This document shows positions 26,819-35,289 of a stretch of 64,000 nucleotides of DNA, piece after piece. The stretch lies in assembly GCF_015277875.1 (NCBI RefSeq), contig NZ_CP063814.1:3456444-3520443 (forward strand), given 5' to 3'. The position numbers and the translations under genes are program-made. The notes beneath the pieces are model-generated. The model saw only the letters and a list, made by a program, of their open reading frames with translations. It ran no database searches and was not told the origin of the DNA. This DNA comes from Microbacterium luteum. Its GTDB lineage: Bacteria > Actinomycetota > Actinomycetes > Actinomycetales > Microbacteriaceae. Every line of letters starts with the position of its first letter. Position 1 is the first letter of the stretch.

Positions 26819-28321
26819 ATGCACACGATCATCAAGCGCGCCCTGTGGGGTGTGCTCATCGGAGGGGGAATCTCCCTCCTCGGAGCCGGGGTCGCCCAGG
26901 CCGCCGACACATCCGGAGAGGACGGGCTGCTCTCGGGCACCCAAGCCATCCTCGACGTGGAGGCACCGGTCACCGTGGCCGGCAACGCCATCTCGGTTCT
27001 CGGTGATTCCCACTCGGATGACGCCGACACCCAGGCTCCCGCAGCGGCACCTGCGCCCGCCCCGGCGGCTTCGACCTCCGGAGACGACGGGGCCGCAGCC
27101 GGGGCGCAGGCGATCGTCACCGTCGAGGTGCCGGTCACCGTCTCGGGCAACGCCGTCTCCGTCGCCGGTGACAGCCACTCCAACGGCGCAGAGACGTCGT
27201 CGGGCGGCTCGTCGGAGCCGGCGCCCGAAGCCTCCACCTCGGGGGATGACAGTGTCGCGGGCGGCACGCAGGGTGTCATCTCGGTCGATGCGCCGGTCAC
27301 GGTAAGCGGAAACGCGATCTCGGTGCTCGGTGACAGCGAGTCGACGGATGCGTCCGCCGGCACCACCGGCGACGACACCAGCGGAGATCACACCGCGGCA
27401 ATGACCTCGGGTGACGACAGTGTCACCGGGGGCACGCAGGTCGTCGCACCGGTGGACGTTCCCGTGACGGTGGGCGAAAACGCCATCTCCGTCATCGGCG
27501 ACAGCGAATCCACCGACGCCACCACCGGCACCACCGGCAACGGCAGCGGCGACACGGCAGGCACCACCAACGGAGACGACAGCCTCCTCGGCGGCACCCA
27601 GGTCATCGCACCGCTCGACCTCCCGGTCACCGTTGGCGGAAACGCGATCTCGGTGCTCGGTGACAGCGAGTCGACGGATGCGTCCACCGGCGCCACCGAA
27701 AACGGCAACGGCGGGGACCACACCGCGGCGAGCACGTCGGGAGACGACAGCGTCGCCGGTGGAACTCAGGTCACCGCACCCATCGACATCCCCGTGACCG
27801 TCGGCGGCAACGCCATCTCCGTCATCGGCGACAGCCAGTCCACCAACGCCACCACCGGCACCGGTGGGGGATCGAACGGGGGCGAGGCGGTCACCGGCGG
27901 ATCGGACTCGATCCTCGGGGGCACGCAGGTGCTGCTGCCGATCTCACTGCCGATCACCGTGGGCGGGAACGCGATCTCGGTCATCGGCGACTCGGAGACG
28001 ACGTCGCCTTCCACGCCGGGGAACTCCGGTGACCCGACCGACCCGACCGACCCGGTCGACCCCACGGACCCAGTCGACCCGACGGACCCGGGCACGCCCA
28101 CCGACCCCAGCACGCCCATCGATCCGGCCATCCCCTCGACTCCGGTGACCCCGGCGTCGTCGGGTGACCCGGTGACGGTCACGGCGATGCCGGCCTCGAC
28201 GGGCACCGCCGTGGCGCTGGCCGCCACGGGCGGGGGAGTCACGCCGTGGGCTGCGGGTCTCGGCCTGCTGATGCTCCTCGGCGGTCTGCTGCTGGCACGC
28301 CGCCGGGCGACGATCGGCTGA
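26819..28321 (+). CDS. cell-wall-anchored protein with seven chaplin-like repeats
   Basis: A 500-aa exported protein. After a signal peptide (cleavage near AQAAD, residue 28) there are seven repeats of the pattern GDDS--GGTQV--P-D-PVTVGGNAISVIGDSES, similar to the core of streptomycete chaplins (PVNVCGN-V-VIG) but lacking their Cys pair. Gly/Thr/Asn-rich linkers separate them. Then follow a Pro-Asp/Thr stalk (repeated DPTDP) and a C-terminal LAATGG sorting motif, hydrophobic segment and RRR tail, as used by class E sortases. Several repeats are almost identical at DNA level (for example 27301-27355 and 27640-27695), a sign of recent duplication and of likely length variation. Confidence 0.82.
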   Translation: MHTIIKRALWGVLIGGGISLLGAGVAQAADTSGEDGLLSGTQAILDVEAPVTVAGNAISVLGDSHSDDADTQAPAAAPAPAPAASTSGDDGAAAGAQAIVTVEVPVTVSGNAVSVAGDSHSNGAETSSGGSSEPAPEASTSGDDSVAGGTQGVISVDAPVTVSGNAISVLGDSESTDASAGTTGDDTSGDHTAAMTSGDDSVTGGTQVVAPVDVPVTVGENAISVIGDSESTDATTGTTGNGSGDTAGTTNGDDSLLGGTQVIAPLDLPVTVGGNAISVLGDSESTDASTGATENGNGGDHTAASTSGDDSVAGGTQVTAPIDIPVTVGGNAISVIGDSQSTNATTGTGGGSNGGEAVTGGSDSILGGTQVLLPISLPITVGGNAISVIGDSETTSPSTPGNSGDPTDPTDPVDPTDPVDPTDPGTPTDPSTPIDPAIPSTPVTPASSGDPVTVTAMPASTGTAVALAATGGGVTPWAAGLGLLMLLGGLLLARRRATIG

Positions 28322-28336
28322 CCCGCGCGTGAACCC

Positions 28337-28378
28337 ATCCGGTGGGTGTCGGGCCGTTCGCTCCGACACCCACCGGAT
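28337..28378. terminator. hairpin terminator between convergent genes
   Basis: A perfect 16-bp stem, ATCCGGTGGGTGTCGG (28337-28352) and its complement at 28363-28378, with a 10-base loop. It ends directly before the stop of the convergent monooxygenase gene, so it can serve both strands. Confidence 0.75.
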
Positions 28379-29758
28379 TCAGGCCTGCGCGGGCACCGAG
28401 CGGTACGCGGCGCCCGGGTGGGATTCGGGCAGGCGCGGCCCCGTCCCCACGATCCGTTCCCGCATGGTGCCCGAGCGGGGCACCTCCGGCACCATCCCGC
28501 GTTGACGCAGCAGCGGCACCACCTGATCGATCACGTCGCGGTAGGTCGCGATGCCGCCGTAGGTGTACTCGATGAGGAATCCGTCGATGTCGGTGCGGTC
28601 GACGATCTCCTGCAACTGATCGGCCACGCTCTGCGCGGTTCCGGTCACCCGCATACCGCCGATCGACGTCGTGATCTGCTGCAGGATCTCCCGAACGGTC
28701 GGGCTCTCGTCTCCGCGCTGGAACAGTCCCAGCATCGACTTGCCCACCTCGGTGCTGACCTCGGCGAGCGTCGCGTCGAGGGGGAAGCTCATGAGATCGA
28801 CACCGCTCCACCCCATGAACAATGCGGCGGCGGCCTCCATCGAGGGTGTCGCGTCGAGTTCCGCGCGCAGCCGCTGGGCTTCCTCCTCCGTCTCACCGAC
28901 GATGATCGAGACGGCATCGATGACCTTGATGTCCTGCGGGCGGCGTCCATTGGCCACGGCGCGCTCGCGCAGGTCGGCGACCACCCGGGCGGCCACGTCG
29001 AGGTCGCGATCCTGGATGAACACGCACTCCGCGAATCGGCCGGCGAAGGCGCGTCCCGCCGACGACGTACCCGCCTGCAGCAGCAGCGGCGTCCGTTGCG
29101 GACTGGGGATCGCCGGGAAGTACCCGTCGTACCGGAAGTACTCGCCCTCGTGACGGATGCGGTGCACCTTCTCGGGGTCGGCATACGTCCGGGTCGCCTT
29201 GTCGTAGACGACCGCGTCGTCCTCCCACGCACCCTCCCACAGCTTCAGGTTGAGCTCGACGAACTCGGTCGCGCGACGGTAGCGCTCATCGTGCGGGGTG
29301 ATGCCGTGCAGGCCCAGCAGACGCGTGAGGGCGACCTGGTTGTCGCTCGTGACGATGTTCCAGGCGATGCGTCCCGCGGTGAGGTGATCGAGCGAGGTGT
29401 AGGTCCGCGCGTTCAGGTAGGGCTGCTGCGCGGTCGTCGAGGCGGTGACGACGAAACCGAGGCGGTCGACGGTGGCGGCGAGGCCGCTGACGAGGGTCAT
29501 CGGATCGTGAACGGGCACCTGCACCGCCTCGCGCACGACGACCTCGGGAATGTCGTCACCGCTCATCGGGTAACCGAGGGCTTCGGCGAGGAACAGGAAG
29601 TCGAACCCTCCCGCCTCCAGCTCGCGGGCCATGTGCTGCCAGTAGGGAAGCGTGGCGAAGTCGCGGGTGTCGCTCTTCGGGTGGTGCCACGCGTTGCTGA
29701 TGAAGTTGGGCGTGAACTCCTCGAACGCACCGAGGATGATCTGCTTGGTCACGTGCAC
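28379..29758 (-). CDS. FMN-dependent luciferase-like monooxygenase (NtaA/SnaA/DszA family)
   Basis: A 459-aa class C flavin monooxygenase. The sequence TPNFISNAWHHPKSDTRDFATL near the start and WNIVTSDNQVA near residue 131 are typical of the NtaA/DmoA group, which oxidises chelators, dibenzothiophene sulfone, dimethyl sulfide and related compounds with FMNH2 from a separate reductase. No reductase is adjacent. Substrate cannot be read from the sequence. The gene is divergent from an XRE-cupin regulator, with repeated operator candidates between them. Confidence 0.85.
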   Translation of the reverse strand: MHVTKQIILGAFEEFTPNFISNAWHHPKSDTRDFATLPYWQHMARELEAGGFDFLFLAEALGYPMSGDDIPEVVVREAVQVPVHDPMTLVSGLAATVDRLGFVVTASTTAQQPYLNARTYTSLDHLTAGRIAWNIVTSDNQVALTRLLGLHGITPHDERYRRATEFVELNLKLWEGAWEDDAVVYDKATRTYADPEKVHRIRHEGEYFRYDGYFPAIPSPQRTPLLLQAGTSSAGRAFAGRFAECVFIQDRDLDVAARVVADLRERAVANGRRPQDIKVIDAVSIIVGETEEEAQRLRAELDATPSMEAAAALFMGWSGVDLMSFPLDATLAEVSTEVGKSMLGLFQRGDESPTVREILQQITTSIGGMRVTGTAQSVADQLQEIVDRTDIDGFLIEYTYGGIATYRDVIDQVVPLLRQRGMVPEVPRSGTMRERIVGTGPRLPESHPGAAYRSVPAQA

Positions 29759-29773
29759 CGTCCTGTCGCGGGT

Positions 29774-29818
29774 GATAACTTGTAGGAATCACGAGCACGA
29801 TAACTCAGAGGAATCACG
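29774..29818. promoter_or_regulatory. two direct-repeat operator candidates, GATAACT-N4-GGAATCACG
   Basis: The 16 defined bases are identical in both copies (29774-29793 and 29799-29818); only the four-base centre differs, and the period is 25 bp. They fill the 62-bp gap between the divergent monooxygenase and XRE-cupin genes. The AGAGGA inside the second copy may serve as the ribosome binding site of the regulator, so its binding would block its own translation start region. Confidence 0.65.
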
Positions 29819-29820
29819 CG

Positions 29821-30366
29821 ATGCAAGCATCCTCGCCCACCCCGGACCTTCCCGCGGCGATCGGCGAAGCCATCCGCGCCGGCCGTACGGCACGCGGCGA
29901 ATCGATGCGCGCTCTCGCAGCGCGCGCGGGCATCTCCCAGCCGATGCTGTCCAAGCTCGAGAACGGTCAGATCCTGCCGAGCCTCACGACCGTCTACGCC
30001 CTGGCAGCCGCGTTGGAGATCCCCGCGTCGCGGATGCTGCCCCCGGTCGCCTCACTCGATCAGACCCTCGACTTCGGCGTCGGCGACGCCTCGGCGCACT
30101 CCCGGGCGCGGCTCATCTCGGGCGGGGCGGACGCGCAGTTCCACGTCTATCGGGTGACCGGCCGTGTCGGAGACGACGATGGCGGATTCTTCCGCCACGC
30201 CGGTCCGGAGTTCGTCCAGGTGCTCATCGGCGTCGTCGAGCTGCAGCGCCCCGAACACCCTCCCGTGACCCTTGCGGCTGGGGAGTACCTGACGTACGAC
30301 AGCGAGATTCCGCACCGCTGGGCGACCGTGCAGAACGCGGAGTTCCTGCTCGTCTCCCCCACCTGA
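29821..30366 (+). CDS. XRE-family regulator with C-terminal cupin domain
   Basis: A 181-aa one-component regulator. The helix-turn-helix (ESMRALAARAGISQPMLSKLENGQ) is near residues 24-48 and the cupin (FVQVLIGVVELQ...AGEYLTYDSEIPHRW) in the last 70 residues. Cupin-type XRE proteins sense small ligands and usually control the neighbouring catabolic gene. The divergent monooxygenase and the downstream deaminase-like gene (50 bp away) are the natural targets. Confidence 0.88.
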   Translation: MQASSPTPDLPAAIGEAIRAGRTARGESMRALAARAGISQPMLSKLENGQILPSLTTVYALAAALEIPASRMLPPVASLDQTLDFGVGDASAHSRARLISGGADAQFHVYRVTGRVGDDDGGFFRHAGPEFVQVLIGVVELQRPEHPPVTLAAGEYLTYDSEIPHRWATVQNAEFLLVSPT

Positions 30367-30415
30367 CCACGCGGCCGACCCCAGCAGCCGCCCCGACCCC
30401 GGAAAGCGACCCCTC

Positions 30416-31453
30416 ATGCTCGACGACAACGACTTCCTGCGCCTGCTTCCCAAGGCCGAACTGCACTGCCATTTCGTCGCCACGATGCGCGTCGAGACGC
30501 TGATGGAACTCGCCGACGCCCACGACGTGCCGCTTCGGACCACCGACATGGACGACCTGCTGCGGTACCGCGGGCTGCCCGACTTCCTCGACGTGTTCCA
30601 CGCCGCGCAGCAGGTCCTCCGCACGACGGAATCCATCTCACGGGTCGCCTACGAGAGCGTCGTGGATGCGGTGCGCGCGGGCAATCTGCGGTACCGGGAG
30701 TACTTCGTCAATCCCGACAACTTCGCCGAACTCGACATCCCCTACCCCGACCTCATCGAAGCCCTGGTCTCCGGCTTCGAGCGCGCCGAACGGGAGTACG
30801 GTGTGGGCTTCGGGATCATCTGCGCCATCAACCGCTCCCTGCCGGCACAGACCGCGGTCGAGATGGTCCAGACGATGCTCGCGCACCCGCACCCGGCCGT
30901 GCTCGGCATCGGTCAGGACTACCTGACACCCGAGCTCACCGAAGACCCGCTCCGCTTTCGCGCCGCCTACGCGTTGGCCGAAGCGAACGGGCTGCGTCGC
31001 AGCGCACACGTCGGAGAGACCATGACGGCTCCGGCATCCCACGTGCATGAGGCGATCGAGCACCTCCACGTCGACCGCGTCGATCACGGCTACCGCGTCG
31101 TCGACGATCCGGACACCCTCGACTACGCCCGCGCGTCCGGTGTGGCCTTCACGTGCACCCCGCACTCCACCCGGATGCTCTCGCAGTGGGACTTCGACGA
31201 GAATCACCGCATCGCGCAGATGATTCGTTCGGGGCTGGTGGTCACCCTCGCGACCGACGACACCACGCTGTTCCACACCGACATCGCTCGGGAGTACACC
31301 GTGGCGCTGCCCGCGATGGGCGTCGACGTCGACGGGGCCGTCCGCATCGCTCGCGCGGGATTCGAAGCGGCCTGGTGCGACGACACCCGACGGCAACGCC
31401 TGCTCGCCGACTTCGACGCCGCCGTGCTCGCGCTCACCGGAACGCGCGGCTGA
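30416..31453 (+). CDS. adenosine deaminase-family aminohydrolase
   Basis: A 345-aa metal-dependent hydrolase. Zinc-site motifs in order: ELHCHF (H17, H19), SAHVGET, VDHGYRV and ATDDTTLF. This matches the adenosine/adenine deaminase family, but the usual HLHG is HCHF and the last motif lacks the usual Pro (DDP to DDT), so the substrate may be a different aminopurine or pterin-like compound. It follows the XRE-cupin regulator on the same strand and ends at a strong bidirectional terminator. Confidence 0.82.
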   Translation: MLDDNDFLRLLPKAELHCHFVATMRVETLMELADAHDVPLRTTDMDDLLRYRGLPDFLDVFHAAQQVLRTTESISRVAYESVVDAVRAGNLRYREYFVNPDNFAELDIPYPDLIEALVSGFERAEREYGVGFGIICAINRSLPAQTAVEMVQTMLAHPHPAVLGIGQDYLTPELTEDPLRFRAAYALAEANGLRRSAHVGETMTAPASHVHEAIEHLHVDRVDHGYRVVDDPDTLDYARASGVAFTCTPHSTRMLSQWDFDENHRIAQMIRSGLVVTLATDDTTLFHTDIAREYTVALPAMGVDVDGAVRIARAGFEAAWCDDTRRQRLLADFDAAVLALTGTRG

Positions 31454-31468
31454 CGCCATCCCGGAGTC

Positions 31469-31519
31469 CGCACACGCGAATGCCGCGGTTCGTGATGAAC
31501 CGCGGCATTCGCGTGTGCG
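31469..31519. terminator. 23-bp-stem bidirectional terminator
   Basis: A perfect 23-bp inverted repeat (31469-31491 and 31497-31519) with a GTGAT loop lies between the deaminase gene and the convergent rplI. The stem is unusually long for a terminator. Confidence 0.85.
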
Positions 31520-31529
31520 CTGTGGCGCG

Positions 31530-31982
31530 TTACTTGGCGGCGACCACCTGGAGAGCGATCACGGCGGTCAGGTCGTCACGCAGACGAACCGTGGCCTCGT
31601 GCTCGCCGACCGACTTGATCGGCGACGTGATGTGAATCTTGCGCTTGTCGAGCTCGCCGAGACCGGCGTCCTTCACGGCGTTGGCCACGTCGGTGGTCTT
31701 CACCGAACCGAACAGGCGGCCCTCAGCGCCGGCCTTGACCGACAGCTTGACGGTGGCGGCCTCGAGGGCCGTCTTCAGCGCCACGGCCTCTTCGTGGTCG
31801 TGGATCGCGCGGGCGTCACGAGCAGCGCGGATCGACGCGACCTGCTTCTCGCCACCGCGGCTCCATGCCACTGCGAAACCCTGGGGAATGAGGTAGTTGC
31901 GGGCGTACCCGTTCTTGACCTCGACAACGTCACCGGCGCTACCCAGCCCGGAGACCTCGCTCGTGAGAATCAGCTTTGCCAT
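31530..31982 (-). CDS. rplI: 50S ribosomal protein bL9
   Basis: A 150-aa protein with the bL9 start ([22 protein letters not shown]), the conserved [12 protein letters not shown] and a C-terminal domain ([13 protein letters not shown]). It is the last gene of the rpsF-ssb-rpsR-rplI operon, 10 bp after rpsR, with AAGGAG before its ATG. Confidence 0.97.
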   Translation of the reverse strand: MAKLILTSEVSGLGSAGDVVEVKNGYARNYLIPQGFAVAWSRGGEKQVASIRAARDARAIHDHEEAVALKTALEAATVKLSVKAGAEGRLFGSVKTTDVANAVKDAGLGELDKRKIHITSPIKSVGEHEATVRLRDDLTAVIALQVVAAK

Positions 31983-31992
31983 CGGATGCTCC

Positions 31993-32247
31993 TTAGCGGC
32001 CAGCGCCGGCGTAAGGCAGGAGCGCCATTTCGCGCGCGTTCTTGATCGCCTTGGCGATCAGACGCTGCTCCTGCACCGAGACACCGGTGATACGACGGGC
32101 ACGGATCTTGCCGCGCTCGGAGATGAACTTGCGAAGCGTGGCGACGTCCTTGTAATCGATGACGCCCACGCGGATCGACTTCGCGGGAGCGGCGTTCTTC
32201 GCGCCCTTCCGCGTCTTGCGGCGGTCGCCGCTCGACTTTCCAGCCAT
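31993..32247 (-). CDS. rpsR: 30S ribosomal protein bS18
   Basis: An 84-aa protein with the family core [17 protein letters not shown] and [20 protein letters not shown]. The basic N-terminus ([12 protein letters not shown]) lacks the CxxC of zinc-binding S18 forms. AAAGGA precedes the ATG. Confidence 0.97.
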   Translation of the reverse strand: MAGKSSGDRRKTRKGAKNAAPAKSIRVGVIDYKDVATLRKFISERGKIRARRITGVSVQEQRLIAKAIKNAREMALLPYAGAGR

Positions 32248-32291
32248 GGTTTTCCTTTACGTGTGAATCTGAGTCAGGTTGCGGTACTCGA

Positions 32292-32795
32292 TCAGAACGG
32301 CGTGTCGTCGCCGTACGAGGTACCGGGAGCGCTCCATGCGTCGGCGCCGCCCTGGTTCGACCCGGGGGTCGACCACGGCTCATCCGACACCTGCGGACGG
32401 GACTGTCCGCCGCCGCCTCCGCCGCCGCCACCCTGCGTGCGGGTGACCTGGGCGGTCGCGTAGCGCAGCGACGGGCCGATCTCATCGACCTCGAGCTCGA
32501 TCGCGGTGCGGTTGTTGCCCTCGCGGTCCTGGTAGGACCGCTGGCGCAGACGACCCTGGGCGATGACGCGCATGCCCTTGGTCATCGAACCGGCCACGTG
32601 CTCGGCGAAGTCGCGCCAGCAGGACGCGCGGAGGAACAGCGCTTCGCCGTCCTTCCACTCGTTCGCCTGGCGGTCGAAGGTGCGCGGCGTCGACGCGATC
32701 GTGAAGTTCGCGACGGGAAGTCCGTTCTGCGTGTAGCGCAGCTCCGGGTCGGCGGTCAGGTTGCCGACGACGGTGATGACGGTCTCACCGGCCAT
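32292..32795 (-). CDS. ssb: single-stranded DNA-binding protein
   Basis: A 167-aa SSB with an N-terminal OB fold ([20 protein letters not shown] ... [17 protein letters not shown]), a Gly/Gln-rich linker (residues 120-150) and the acidic C-terminal tip DDTPF that recruits partner proteins. It begins five bases after rpsF. Confidence 0.97.
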   Translation of the reverse strand: MAGETVITVVGNLTADPELRYTQNGLPVANFTIASTPRTFDRQANEWKDGEALFLRASCWRDFAEHVAGSMTKGMRVIAQGRLRQRSYQDREGNNRTAIELEVDEIGPSLRYATAQVTRTQGGGGGGGGGQSRPQVSDEPWSTPGSNQGGADAWSAPGTSYGDDTPF

Positions 32796-32800
32796 AAGCC

Positions 32801-33181
32801 TTACGCGTCCTTCTTGGCCTTCGCGGGAGCAGCGGCCTTGCGGGCCGCCTTCTCCTCGGAGCGCTTCTGCTCGGCGGCGACCAGAGCGATCGCCTCCTCA
32901 GCGCGCAGGACCTTGGTGCGCATGATGCGCTCGTCGAGCTTCAGCTGACGATCGAGCTCCTGAGTGGCCTCGCTCGACGCGGTGAAGTTGACCACGGCGT
33001 AGATGCCCTCGGTCTTCTTCTGGATCTCGTAGGCCAGACGGCGGCGGCCCCAGATGTCGACGTTGTCGATCGAGCCACCATCGTTCGTGATGACCTTCAG
33101 GAACTTGTCGAGGTTCGGGGCGACCTGGCGCTCGTCGACCTCGGGGTCCAGAATCACCATGAGTTCGTACTGGTGCGTCAC
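32801..33181 (-). CDS. rpsF: 30S ribosomal protein bS6
   Basis: A 126-aa protein with a GTG start preceded by AAGGAGG (33185-33191). The core ([36 protein letters not shown]) is standard bS6; the C-terminal 30 residues are an Ala/Lys-rich tail. First gene of the ribosomal-ssb operon. Confidence 0.96.
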   Translation of the reverse strand: MTHQYELMVILDPEVDERQVAPNLDKFLKVITNDGGSIDNVDIWGRRRLAYEIQKKTEGIYAVVNFTASSEATQELDRQLKLDERIMRTKVLRAEEAIALVAAEQKRSEEKAARKAAAPAKAKKDA

Positions 33182-33239
33182 TTACCCACCTCCTTCGGAC
33201 TAGAACGGCTGACGGGCATTTCCCATCAGCAGGAGGGTG

Positions 33240-33298
33240 TGTTGCACGTCGTCACGGCGCGCGGCATGGTGCAACACGCGGACAACCCTCCTATGGTA
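33240..33298 (-). promoter_or_regulatory. rpsF operon promoter and leader hairpin
   Basis: On the minus strand a -10-like TACCAT (33298-33293) would start a leader of about 105 bases. The leader has an 8-bp outer stem, TGTTGCAC with GTGCAACA (33240-33247 and 33269-33276), enclosing a GC-rich internal part. Many rpsF leaders bind the bS6:bS18 complex for autoregulation; whether this one has the required loop is not certain. Confidence 0.4.
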
Positions 33299-33347
33299 GC
33301 CGATCGGGCTCCCCCGGCCGAATCCTTGCCGCGGTGCAGGTCTCACC

Positions 33348-34055
33348 GTGAGTAGCGTGGGCGCATGTCGTTCGACGCTCGCCCATCGTGTTCGCGGTGA
33401 CGACGCTGGTCTTCCTCGGCACCTTCGGCAGCTCGATGTGCCGCTGCCCCACATCGTGCTCGATGCCACCAGCAACAACGGCCTGTTCGGCTCGAACCTG
33501 CCCTCCACCTTCGCCAGATCGCAGCGGCTGAGCCTGGAAGGGGACTTCGACCGGTACTTCTCGCTGTATTGTCCCGAGGCCTACGAGACCGACGCCCTCT
33601 ACCTCTTCACGCCCGACATCATGGCGCGGTTCATCGACAATGCCGCCGCCCTCGATGTCGAGATCGTCGACGACTGGCTCTTCCTCTACACCAAGCGCGA
33701 CGCGGTGACCCTCGACCCGGCCAGCTGGGCGTGGATGTTCGGTGCCGTGGCGGCGACGCTCGACAAACTCGCGCAGTGGGAGCGCTGGCGTGACGATCGC
33801 CTTCGCGCCGAGAGCCGTGCGGCCACGGCCGATGCGCCGGCGACCGTCGCCGCGGGCTTCGACGATCCCGCCGGCGGCGCGACCGCGACCGTGCCGTTCG
33901 ACGCGCCGACGGGGATGCTGCGCCCTCCGCCCGGCGTCGCCGCACCCGGCCGCCGCCTCAGCCGGGGTGTGCGCTGGTGGACGATCGCGCTGGTCGGCGT
34001 CGTGCTCGGGTGGTGGGTGCTGACCGGGGTCCTACCCCTGCTGTTCGGTCGGTAG
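33348..34055 (+). CDS. hypothetical membrane-anchored protein, N-terminus uncertain
   Basis: About 235 aa. The central part (IVLDATSNNGLFGSNLPSTF; FDRYFSLYCPEAYETDALYL; DVEIVDDWLFLYTKRD) appears to be a conserved family in Microbacteriaceae; no function is known to me. A single C-terminal transmembrane segment (WTIALVGVVLGWWVLTGVLPL) ends the protein. The GTG start at 33348 gives a first 30 residues with odd composition and no membrane segment. An ATG at 33365 in another frame reads MSFDARPS and then stops, which suggests a frameshift or deletion near the 5' end. The 3' end overlaps the convergent mscS gene by 24 bp. Confidence 0.6.
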   Translation: MSSVGACRSTLAHRVRGDDAGLPRHLRQLDVPLPHIVLDATSNNGLFGSNLPSTFARSQRLSLEGDFDRYFSLYCPEAYETDALYLFTPDIMARFIDNAAALDVEIVDDWLFLYTKRDAVTLDPASWAWMFGAVAATLDKLAQWERWRDDRLRAESRAATADAPATVAAGFDDPAGGATATVPFDAPTGMLRPPPGVAAPGRRLSRGVRWWTIALVGVVLGWWVLTGVLPLLFGR

Positions 34056-35204
34056 CGCCGCGCCGGGACGCGACGCGTCACGCGCATTGCGCTCCTCCGC
34101 GGAGACGCCGATCGGCTCGGGCGGCTCGTCCATCCGCACCCGCTGAAGCGGGAGAGCCCCGGGATTCTCGTGCCGCACCCACGCAGCGAGCTTCTCGCGC
34201 ACGAGGCAGCGCAGCGACCACATCTTGTCGGAGTCGGCGGCGCTGACCATCACGCGCACCTGCAGGAGCCCGCCGACCGCGTCGGTGACGACCACGCCGC
34301 TGCCGACTCCGTCCCACAGGTCGGTCTCGGCGAGCACGCGATCGAGCTCCGCGCGCATCCCGTCGACGTCGACCCGCCAGTCGAGGTCGAAGTAGACCGT
34401 GCCGAGCAGGGCCTTGCCGAGCTTGGTCCAGTTCTCGAACGGGGTCGTGGTGAAGTAGGTGCACGGCAGCACGAGGGTGCGCTGATCCCACACCTCGAGC
34501 ACGACGTAGCTGAGGGTGATCTCGCGGATCTTGCCCCACTCGCCCTGCACGACGACGACGTCGCCCACGCGGATGGCCTCGCTGAAGGCGAGCTGCACCC
34601 CGGCGAACAGGTTGCCGAGGATCGACTGCGCGGCAAGACCGGCGACGATCGAGGCGACGCCGGCCGACGCGAGAACGCTCGCTCCCACCGCACGCACTTC
34701 GTCGAAGGTCATGAGAATGGCGCCCAGCGCGAAGATCACGATCACCGCGACGACGAGCCGGCGGATGATCTGCAGCTGCGTGCGCGCCTTCCGCGCCGAG
34801 AAGCTGTCGCTCTCGGTGAGCTTGTAGCGCTTGGTGCCGCTGTCGACGAAGAAGAGGAAGACCTGCGCCAGCAGCCAGGCGGCGGAGGCGATCAACGCGA
34901 TGGCGAGCGTGTGCTGCACCCCGCGCCGCAGGTCGTCCCCGGGGAGGGCGATACACGCGACGATGGCGGCGATGATCAGAAGCGTCGTGCGGAACGGCCA
35001 CGCCAGACGAGCATGAAGATCAAGAGCCCACGGCATTCTCCTGCCGACGAGGGACAGGATGATCGCCACCACGATGGCGACACCGATAGCTATGCCGACC
35101 GCGATCGCCAGGGCCATACCGAACCCGGTCCAGGTGCGCCAGCCCTCTTCGAGGACCTCGGTCACGTTCTCGCCGAGGTTGCCGTCATCGGTGGTGAGGA
35201 ACAC
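34032..35204 (-). CDS. MscS-family mechanosensitive channel
   Basis: A 390-aa inner-membrane protein. Transmembrane segments are near residues 29-52, 70-90, 98-117 and 148-170, and the pore helix with the beta-domain follows (VLASAGVASIVAGLAAQSILGNLFAGVQLAFSEAIRVGDVV), the hallmark of MscS. The cytoplasmic domain covers residues 225-345 and the tail is hydrophilic. Expected role: release of small solutes on osmotic downshock. Confidence 0.9.
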   Translation of the reverse strand: MFLTTDDGNLGENVTEVLEEGWRTWTGFGMALAIAVGIAIGVAIVVAIILSLVGRRMPWALDLHARLAWPFRTTLLIIAAIVACIALPGDDLRRGVQHTLAIALIASAAWLLAQVFLFFVDSGTKRYKLTESDSFSARKARTQLQIIRRLVVAVIVIFALGAILMTFDEVRAVGASVLASAGVASIVAGLAAQSILGNLFAGVQLAFSEAIRVGDVVVVQGEWGKIREITLSYVVLEVWDQRTLVLPCTYFTTTPFENWTKLGKALLGTVYFDLDWRVDVDGMRAELDRVLAETDLWDGVGSGVVVTDAVGGLLQVRVMVSAADSDKMWSLRCLVREKLAAWVRHENPGALPLQRVRMDEPPEPIGVSAEERNARDASRPGAALPTEQQG

Positions 35205-35289
35205 ACCACTCCCTTCCGTTGCCTGTCTGCCACGGTAGGCAGGCGGCCAGGGCGCTGACCAAATCGTCGCGCATACTCAGACCGATCAC

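Noticed and set aside
28379..29785. 479-codon plus-strand frame opposite the monooxygenase
   Set aside because: Antisense shadow; the monooxygenase has full family motifs.
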